Assembly (NCBI GenBank): GCA_050084515.1 | Contig: CM114273.1 | Location: 4,774,001 to 4,838,000, forward strand | Reading direction: 5' to 3' | Length of the DNA stretch: 64,000 bases | DNA from: Blasia pusilla | Taxonomy: Eukaryota; Marchantiophyta; Marchantiopsida; Blasiales | Shown: positions 55,805-64,000 of the stretch, piece after piece | Layout of the letters: every line of letters begins with the position of its first letter | Numbering within the stretch: the first letter of the stretch is position 1 | The notes under the pieces: model-generated | What the model was told of the DNA's origin: nothing | Database searches by the model: none | Seen by the model: only the letters and a program-made list of their open reading frames with translations | Program-made: the position numbers and the translations under genes

Positions 55805-56100
55805 TTTCTTGTGTCGTGCGCCTACTCCTTTTGAACATTGGTCTCATGTATTGCAGAAGCTAGCGTATCTTTAGTAAGTCACACTCTCCTTACGGATTTG
55901 CACCTAGACACAATCACATTAGGCATTATTTGGGTCAATCAGCTTTGGATCTTCCAAGTAACTGCTTTGAACTTGGGCTATCCTCCGAGCTCAATAGATC
56001 TAACCAGGGTTAGATATCTACCTAACCCCGCACTCAATCCCCAACACAAGCAAGTCTTTCAATACTTGGGCATAATTTCTTGATAGTTAAAGAATCTAAG
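55805..56100 (+). repeat. Diverged dispersed repeat, related to 18,490-18,735
   Basis: GTGCGCCTACTCCTTTTGAA, then TTGCACCTAGACACAATCA, and a CAAGTCTTTCAATACTTGGGC ending match the 18.5 kb copy in order and orientation, with many substitutions. It may be part of an LTR of the gypsy remnant lying 1.6 kb to the right. Confidence 0.6.
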
Positions 56101-57659
56101 ACAATATTAGCAAGCCTTTTGGTCCAAAATGCCTAATGGACCTCAAACGAGTCTCTAGCTACTCCCAATATTTGAGTAAAAAGTCAAAGTCCAAGGTTGA
56201 TATACATAATTAATCTCATTGGATTTGGCTTGGTGTCCACATCTCAAAGCCAAACTCTCGATCCATCCTGTGCCTTTCGTTTACCCCCACAATTTCCCAA
56301 GGTGGGGTCCGGGTCCCAAACTCCCTTGGAGACCCTCCTACTTATGTATAGTTCTAGAGATCTCCATCCCTTCTAGACCTTTTCTAAAATTCCTCTTAGA
56401 CCGCTTCTTATGGCCCTCAACCCTACTGTCATTCTAATAATTTTGGGGTAGTTTCTCAATCTCTACTCATGCATTTTTTTTGGATTTTTAGTGCATTTGA
56501 ATCATATTCTCAAAAGCTTTCCAATGCCACCTTATTCATCTCAAATGCATATTTGGTCTAGCTCCTATGAATTCGAACACGGAGAATGCCCAAATGCTTA
56601 GTCAAGTTCCAAATCAGGTTATGTTTCCCATATAGGACTCGAGCCCACTCTTGGGGGACTTTGAGCTCTTCTCAAGCCCTGCTTGATATTTGATCTTGCT
56701 CTGCTAGGCCACGACCGTCATCACTTGAGATGGCCAACAAAGCTCACGTCTCTCTTCTACAACTTATATCTCATTCAAGAGACTTCGCCATGCTTGCATC
56801 CTAGTGTGAGCCCACTAAAGTTCTAATGGTTCGTGTTGACGCACGTTTGGCTATGAGGATCAAGACACTCACCTATTTTTAGAGGTTGATGCCCTCATCA
56901 ATGCAAACCTTTTAATGTCAAGTCTTTTGGAAAACCGACCCCTTGACATCAAATTGTGTTATGGTAGCTAACCAAAAATTCCTCTTTTGGATTAAGCCTT
57001 AGGTTTTTGTATGTACCACTTAGAAACATTTAGCTTCTCTTCTTAGGTAAACCTAGATTAGATTCCTCACGGTGATGTAAGTTCTCCTAATAATCTAACT
57101 AGCTAAGTCTGCTACCTAAGACTTCACTTGATCATAATATATAAACATCCCACCCATTTACAAGGTACGTCAGATGTATTACTTTTAGATCACTATTAAA
57201 TTCAACTAAGGCGTGTCAATAAGTCTATTCATGACATCACAAGTGAGATTGCCCAAAGCCCCAAGATAGAGTGATCTGGCTTGTTGATGCTAGGGCGAGC
57301 TCAAGTGTTGGTTCCCCAACACTCGATCATGTTCTTGGTACTTATCCAAATCCAATCGTTGTCCTCATGCAACGATTGGATTCTAAGCACATGAGGAACT
57401 ACTCATTGCCATGCACTACCACAAAAAAATTGCAATCTTCAACTTATGCATGGAATCTCCAAACCCATGCACTCCTTTATTGCAAAACTAGCATGTTCTA
57501 GTAACAATGACTTTTGAGTTGTCCAAGCTCTAGTGGTCACAAGTTATGTCCCTGATATCTCTACATACTAACGCATGTGCTCTCCTTGCATCCGTTTGAA
57601 TCTTCTAACATCTCTTAACTATGTTCCAAATCAGCTTTTGCAATCCAAGTTGCTTTCTT
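56101..57659. other. No gene; likely LTR or 3' region of the downstream gypsy remnant
   Basis: No coding signal. The position directly downstream (minus strand) of the integrase end suggests 3' untranslated or LTR sequence, but no second LTR is present to confirm this. Two perfect hairpins lie at 57,304-57,382 and are listed separately. Confidence 0.4.
57304..57382. repeat. Two adjacent perfect hairpins
   Basis: At 57,304-57,323: AGTGTTGG, loop TTCC, CCAACACT. At 57,349-57,382: AATCCAATCGTTG, loop of eight bases, CAACGATTGGATT (13 bp stem). Confidence 0.9.
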
Positions 57660-58262
57660 CATATGCTAGCAATTCCACCTAACCAAGTACTTGTGCTTGT
57701 TGGCCCTACTTCTCAAACACAAGATGGTCTTCACCTTCAACTTTGGTTCATCCTTGATGATCATTGGTTGGGATCTTAATATTTGTCTTTGCTTGAGATG
57801 CACATTATCCTTTAAGAACCTCTTCAATAATGACACATGGAAGGTTGGATGGATCTTCAACTCTTTTGGTAGCTCCGATGTGTAAACATCCTTAAATGGG
57901 TTGGCCTTAATGACATACGGTCCAACATACTTGGTGGAAAACTTTCACAAAAACTCTTTTGGAAGAGTGAGATACTTCACACTCAACCACACTTGCTCTT
58001 CCACTTGGAATCTCACTTGGTGCCAACTTTTGTTAGCTTACTTCATGTACCTTAGCTAAGCCTTCACAAGACTCTCTCTTACTTGTTTTTTCACACTCTC
58101 GCATTTCCACTAACAAACTCTCTATTGCTGCTTGCCGTGTTTTTGTTGATGTAGAACCCCGCGAAAGGGCCAAGTCAAGAGGCCCTATTTTCTCTCGTCC
58201 ATAAGCCAAAAGAAAAGGAGATTCCCTAGGTACAAAATTTCTGGTCGAGTTGTAACTGTACT
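57660..58262 (-). pseudogene. Ty3/gypsy chromovirus remnant: integrase end and chromodomain
   Basis: Minus strand from 58,258: EYSYNSTRNF, SPFLLAYGRE and GPLDLAL are the end of the integrase core. EEQVWLSVKYLTLP and KYVGPYVIKAN follow near 57,980-57,910. KIHPTFHVSLLKRF (57,860) leads into a chromodomain whose end reads YLVRWNC near 57,668. One in-frame stop lies near 57,948. Upstream domains are missing because the sequence changes abruptly at 58,262 to unrelated GC-rich repeat. Unlike the 29-40 kb element this one has the usual chromodomain and no PHD finger. Confidence 0.82.
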
Positions 58263-58680
58263 CACCTATGCTCACGATTGCACGTGGGCAAAGTCCGTAT
58301 CCGCATACATGTCCATATCCGTGGACTTATGTCTATCCTTAGGGCGGACATGTATGTGCAGACCCATACCCATGACCCGCACCCAAGCCTGCCCCTGAGC
58401 CCATAATGTAGACTCAGGGTTGTCCGAGCCCGCACCCATTTTTTAGCCCTCGCGTGACCCACAACATGCCCCCATTGGGCTTGCTCAAGCCCATTATTGT
58501 TAGTTGAGCCCGCATAAGGCCCGCATGATGGGCTCAACCACGGGCCTGAACCCGCCCAATGGGAGCCTAGCCTAGCCTACATGCCTGCCGTATGCCACGC
58601 ATTGGCTCGATATGGGCTACAAAATGGATGCGAGCAGCACCAACCCGGGTCTACGTTGCGGGCTTGACCAGGACATGAGA
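58263..58680. repeat. Degenerate GCCC/GGGC-rich low-complexity block
   Basis: Dense in AGCCC, GCCCGCA, CCATAC and GGGCT words, such as AAGCCCATTATTGTTAGTTGAGCCCGC. It starts exactly where the gypsy integrase is cut off, so it is probably part of an insertion. The open frames here are repeat products. Confidence 0.6.
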
Positions 58681-61069
58681 CAGGAGGAGGAAGCCAAAGG
58701 TTAGGGAGAGAGAGGGGTATTCAACACGCACCAGAGTGAGCATGGGTGCGGCTCCAGACGGAGTGGTCCTTGAGGGTCCAGGGAGTCAGAATTCCAAAGT
58801 TGTGGTTTGGCGCGACAAACTGTGAATGGATCAAGAGAACAGTTATGAGTGAGCGGGGTTTTCGGGCACTATATTGCTTTAACTCAATATTTTTTTCTTC
58901 ATCTTGCCCACTATTGAACTAGTTTGTTTGGTATAGAGAAAAAAATTTGTTGTTGGAAGAGTTTATTCAAGACACATACTTGAGTGATTGAAAGTGTAGA
59001 AGAGAGAAGAAAGGGAAAGGGACATCATACGTAATGAATGTAATTCAAGAGTTTTATAAAGAGCCTCTGTGATAGTTTTTAGAGAAATCAGAGAAAAAAT
59101 TGATCCTAGTGGAGTATAGTTATTTTTTTGCATTGCTCGAGTTTGATATGCGCAAGGCATGTGGCATATTGAGAACATAAATGCAAAGATGAGACTTAAA
59201 GCTCATGCTAGAGATAGTTAACTAGCCTCTAAAGTCCCTTAACATGGATTGAATTATGCTGAGCTCAAGTCTAAGTGGTGGACTATTTTCTATAAGAGGT
59301 CCAACATGTCTTGCAAAATCAGAGACATGATTTCTAGCTTCACGCAACTGATTTTTGAGAGTTTCAATCTCATCATGGTGTTGCTTGTTCTGCTAAAGTG
59401 TCAAAAATAGTGCCACATTCAGATCATTGATCTCAGTAGATAATTGAAGTTTTGTGTACTCTGCTGCCCTAATGGAATCTGTAAAATCATAATCTGATGA
59501 TTGTATCCCAAGGTCATCACTACTGAGATGTTGGTTGTAGTTGAGGTCCTCATTTAGATTGGTGTGTTGAAGAGTGTTTCTTCGTAGGTGAGAATGAGAC
59601 GATGATGCGGCTTGATGTAGTGGGCCTCGGCAAGCCGGTTGACGTACTCGTAGACTTGATCTGTTGAAAATGAAAGCAAACATATATACAAAGATTAGAA
59701 TTTTGATTCTTACATGATCAGAACTTGAACTTAGAAACAATAGTGGAAGATAACTGGGAAATATGGGAAATATGCTAGTGCAAGTAAGTAGAAAATATAC
59801 ATGAGAGGATCCTGCAAGTAAAGACACAAAGAATTGAAATAGATGCCTCTGGAAAGAACATAAGTTGCTGAAGTATGCAGAAGAGGACCAGAGAGAGACA
59901 AAGATGAACAGAAAAGTATATGTAGTAGTAGAAAATGGCAGAGAAAATCATCTGAAAGTAGTGTGCATCAAAATGTTATTCTTACATTGAATAGATTGGA
60001 GTATATTTGTGAATAGTTACAAAATTTATGCAAAAGCATGAATATATGTAGTATCAAAAGTAGCACTAATATTATCCTTAGTAAGAAAACTTCAAAGCAT
60101 AGAAATACACGAGTCGAAAAATGCATGTCTATGGTGACAAGGTCTCATGGAGTGTTGCCGAGAACTTGAGGAGTAGACAGAATAAAGAAGTATAATTAGT
60201 ATAGCCTGGTTGTAAGAATTGCAAATTCGCAATGAACAAAAACAGCAAGAGCAAGATATACTTACCATATATATGTACATGTGTAGCACTTCAGGCAAAC
60301 TTGCGTCTGTTAGGTGACGTAACAAGCAAGTCTGGGTCATAAGTCACATGTGTAGGGGTTGTTAGAGATTTATTGTTTGGTGGGAGTGGTCTGGGCTGTG
60401 GTAAAGTTGAAGATAATGGTTGTGTCGGAACAGCAAGAGGCGTTGAGGAAACATAAATGACATCATCAAACTCAGGGAATAATTGCATTTGTAGAGGATT
60501 ATCAAGGTCAATAAGAAGGGGGATAAACTTTGGTAGTTTTCCATCGTCACGTGCAACCTTCATGCGATCAATCAACTGAGTTGCTTTCATAGAGGAAAGA
60601 TCCAACAACATAGCAAGGGGTAGATGGATCTCATGTCTTGGTGTCCTAAGCTGGTCTAAGCGAATGCCACCACTAATGAGGTTGAACAATCAAGTGGCCT
60701 GTTTCCGTGTAAAGGATTACTCCTTGAAGTCAACATTCCGGAACTTTAGAGCTTCCTTCTAAATTCCGGCACATGGAGTGGCTAAAGTTAAAACAATAGA
60801 GTCCAAAACATAGATAGATATGGATGGATTGAAAATAAGAAGAGATGGAAAGTAGTTAAGGAATTGAGGTGATACTTGAAGCAGGGCAATCCTTATGAAT
60901 TTGACAAAACTTGGAGTCCCACATTTGGCCATGTGAAATAAAACTTTGTATCTACAGGCCAGTAACTCCATGTTCCCAAACACATAACATCACTCCTAGA
61001 TTTTCTAGATACTTCATCTGATTCTCAATAGACGATATGTAGCGTCGCCTCACATCTTCTTGTTGTGTG
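58681..61069. other. No gene recognised
   Basis: No domain could be identified. A minus-strand frame at 60,689-60,291 (132 codons) is Pro/Leu-rich towards its end and could be a captured exon or a distal part of the third Helitron. Another at 59,827-59,393 is unremarkable. I do not call either as a gene. Confidence 0.35.
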
Positions 61070-61445
61070 TTAATGTTTCTTAAGACCATGTTGGCGAAAT
61101 TGAGATAGTTCATTGGAACATGAGAAGTGATTTTTGGGAAGCTTACTAAAGTAGATAGTAAGATGATATAGGAATTTAGTATGAAAAGAAACAAACCTCT
61201 GGTTGGGCTTGGTACCGTTGTTGAATTGTGTTGGAGTGATGATCTGCAACAAAGTCTTGCGGGGCTGCAATATCCTCACGGTGACGAGCCTGTTGGCCAA
61301 TGTGAGGGATTTGAACAGAAGGATGAGCTTGTCTTGCTGATCTTGGTATCCGGCCACGCATGGAGCTACCTGGAGATGCCATATTTCTTGAAATGACATA
61401 CAAACAGAGTTAATCCTGCAGAGGATAATCATGCTGGCAAAAGAC

Positions 61446-63006
61446 TTAGAAGTCTGTAGGATGTAGTTCTCCAAAGATTCTAAACTCGGTCCTAGCCTTT
61501 ACCTGGGAAAGCATGACATAAGCAAGGCCTATGGCAAATGTAGACTTTTTGACTAAAAGACAAGGGTCGGAAATGGTTGAGCCCTGACTTTTGTGACCTG
61601 TCATTACGTAGCCAAGAATCAATGGGAATGTTTTCTTGACATACTTTTGGTGAGATGGATACCTGAGAGTTGAGAACTTTGATCTACGAATGAGTAAAAA
61701 AAATTTGTTTGATAAGAGTGTCACCATAATACCCATTAAGTCCTCACCATTGTAAATTAAGTCTACCACTCTTGCCAAGGACCCATTGGTAGCTTGTAAT
61801 TTCAAAGTTAATATTTGAAGTAAGCATAACAATACACTGTAAAGCAACATATGGAAATTGGTGGAATGTAGTGTCCTCTAGCCAAGCATTGAATTCATGC
61901 GTAACGGGAGCATTTGATGTAACAGGTACTGTCACGACATATGCATCTCCAAACAATTGTCTCAAAGCAAGCACATTGAACACTGATACATCTTAGCAAT
62001 GTGTGTATATTAATGTTGTGTCATGGTGAATGAAATCAATAGCTTCATTATCTGAAATAAAATTTTGAGACAAACCATTGTCAAGTTGTACGTGGGTAGG
62101 CTTAGCATTTCTTATAGAGTTAAGAAACTCAATGTAGTCTAGATTATTTGAATGTCTTACCGGAGTCCTTAATTCAAAGGTTAGGATGTTTTGAAAGAAT
62201 GTTGAGCATGTCAATTGGAAGTTACAGTAATGAGCAGTTATATGGTTACACACTCGAGGAAACTAACACATGTCACCAACTAAGATGACTATTTTGCTAC
62301 CAACCGGATTCATATGATCATCATGACAAACTTCATTCAAGCACATTGCAACAATTTGTAGAAGTTTTGGTGTTAACATTGAACACTTGTCTATAACAAT
62401 GATCTAGGCGGATTTCAACCTTAAATACATATCAAAAGTAGGGTGCATGGAGGGCAAATCACCCTTTATAGGGATTGCAAAAGCATAATGGACTATGGTG
62501 GCCTCATTATGTAGTCTAACTACGGCAATGCATGCAGTTGCTATTAGCAAAGGATTCATCCCTGCATATGTCCAAAATTTGTACATGAAGTTTATGAAAT
62601 ATGTCTTGCCACAACCTGGTGGGCCCTTGAAAAGTACAAGACCTGATGTAAGTTTTCTCAAAGTGTTAAAAAGAACAAATTGCTCATCATTGAGACTAGA
62701 AAGGTTGGTTTTTGCATTATGGATTTCACATGGTGGAACGGGAGTAGGATTGAATGAAGATTGTAAAAGCATGTCATTGATGTTCATGTCTAATTCAGGT
62801 TGCAAAATTTCAGTAATTTTGGAAAGCATTTTTGACAGGTGAACTTGGCCCCACAAATGTTTTATAGCATGGGCTTTAACTAGAGTGTAAACATCTTTGA
62901 TGTTACTAACAATACCCTTGTGCATGCTTTCATGTAAATAGGTCCAGGATTGCAATTCTGAAGACATAAGAGAAGTCTCAGATCTGAATGAAATATTGTA
63001 TAGCAA
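61446..63006 (-). pseudogene. Helitron C PIF1-like helicase
   Basis: From the 5' side: QSWTYLHESM, LSSLNDEQFVLFNTLRKL, then Walker A FKGPPGCGKTYF (about 62,635-62,600). At the Walker B position the frame reads IIVIDKCSML (about 62,407-62,378), where the family has Asp-Glu. The catalytic Glu is Lys, and a TAG precedes it. The C-terminal part is intact: LGYVMTGHKSQGSTI (about 61,610), then FAIGLAYVMLSQVKARTEF (about 61,540-61,480), in a 134-codon frame. The helicase type differs from Helitrons A and B. Frameshifts lie at about 62,250 and 61,985. Confidence 0.82.
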
Positions 63007-63027
63007 GGCTGTGTAGAAAAGTTCATT

Positions 63028-63660
63028 TCATTGATGGAGAGGGTGAAATTCAGTAAACCGAATAACAGGATTTGTATACAACACAATATTTCCAAGGTTG
63101 TATAGAGCATAAAATTTATCCATGTTCAAAGGGTAGACCTTCACTAACTCATAATTTGACCAGGAGTCAAGAAATGTGATGTTTTCAAGTTGTAGAGGCC
63201 AGTTAGAATAGAGGAAAATAGGATGAATGCAAGGTACATAAGCATTCTTGTACAATAAGCTACGAAAATGTGGCAAATTAGAATCAACATAGTTAACAAC
63301 TTGTGAGCGAAAAATAATGGGTATATGGATAGAAGTTAATGTAGCTTCTATTGAGGAAATTGATTTATTGAGTACAACTCTAGAGATGAATTTTAATTTA
63401 ATTTCATCTAAACCTCCTAGGCCTAGGCACTTTGCATTGTCAATGTCAATGTCTAAAGATCCGGTTGGCTCAAAATTGAGTGCATATTTGAGTAGGTAGA
63501 AAGACCAGTTAGTGTTTGTGACCCATTTTTTGTTCATATGGGCTCCCCACAATAGTAAAAGAAAAGGGCGGTAGGGTATCACATTACGGTGGTGTAGAGA
63601 TGGACGATAATAATTCCATCTCATGGTTTTTGGATCAATGTATGGTTCAACTTTTAGGTT
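63028..63660 (-). pseudogene. Helitron C region upstream of the helicase
   Basis: A 198-codon frame with phrases such as HHRNVIPYRPFLLLLWGAHM, YLLKYALNFEPTGSLDID and SISSIEATLTSIHIPIIF. In Helitron-type proteins of this kind the phrase NVIPY.P.LLLLWDAHMN lies between Rep and helicase. The Rep part is outside the window or lost. Near 63,655 the frame opens with an EPYIDPKTMRWNYYR-like sequence. Confidence 0.7.
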
Positions 63661-64000
63661 TGGAGGTGAGGGAAAGCCAAGGCGACAGTAAGACTTCTAG
63701 TTACATTTCCGTACTATGTACACTTTCTCTTTACACCTCAGTAATTTTTTGCCATGCTTCAAAATTCTCTTGGCTACCTTCTCTCCCCACTTCAACTTCT
63801 TCTAGTAATCACTTGCTTGGGAATCTTTCATGTTTCCCTCAAAAATCCTTCTCTCCAAATTTGTCTCTTGGAAAATATATATGGCTCTTAAGACTTGCTT
63901 TGTCAATGCCATATATTCATCCTTGCAACTCAACACATGAAAGTGCATTACAAAATCCAAAAGGCATCTCTACAAACTCCAAGGAACTATATCTTGTTCT
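63661..64000. other. No gene recognised at the window end
   Basis: A sequence break near 63,690 separates Helitron C from C/T-rich sequence (CTTCAACTTCTTCTAGTAATC). Rep sequence for Helitron C is not seen here, so it was probably truncated by an insertion at this point. Confidence 0.4.

Noticed and set aside
58262-58537. 91-codon minus-strand frame in the GCCC-rich block
   Set aside because: Composition is dictated by the repeat words, with no coding signal.

Overview
This window looks like nuclear DNA from a land plant with a large, repeat-rich genome. Two host genes are recognisable, both plant-like: the first exon of the tRNA m1A58 methyltransferase catalytic subunit TRM61 (minus strand, ending near 1,076) and a four-exon gene for a plant RAB6-interacting golgin (GORAB-like, plus strand, 41,866-43,927). 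Most of the rest is transposon material in several stages of decay. The mixture of element types suggests a non-flowering plant such as a fern, lycophyte or bryophyte, but that is an inference and not a firm identification.

Layout. 1-1,850: TRM61 exon and its pyrimidine-rich upstream tract. 2,313-8,370: a minus-strand Helitron with Rep (HUH) and PIF1-type helicase exons. 8,980-13,730: non-coding sequence with hairpins and tandem arrays. 13,735-18,254: a decayed Copia element with a readable 5' LTR and primer-binding site. 18,940-19,520: a satellite of about 137 bp units. 19,970-24,540: a second Helitron, plus strand, that has lost its helicase ATPase core. 25,690-29,033 plus 40,158-40,500: one non-LTR retrotransposon with a C-terminal endonuclease-like region, split in two by an 11 kb Ty3/gypsy element at 29,034-40,157. 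40,510-51,950: the golgin gene with tandemly repeated flanks. 51,950-57,660: AT-rich, gene-free sequence. 57,660-58,262: a chromodomain-type gypsy remnant. 58,681-64,000: unassigned sequence followed by a third, different Helitron.

The main discovery candidate is the Ty3/gypsy element. Read on the minus strand its order is gag, two CCHC knuckles, aspartic protease, a C5 cytosine DNA methyltransferase, reverse transcriptase, RNase H, integrase, and a C-terminal PHD finger. It therefore carries both a DNA-methylation writer and a likely histone-tail reader. The copy is broken by frameshifts and stops, although its LTR copies are still nearly identical. A second, independent signal is a clear excess of perfect hairpins and palindromes scattered through the window. 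Where a sister repeat copy allows comparison, one arm is the native sequence and the other is an inverted copy of it, which is what a template-switch mutation leaves behind.
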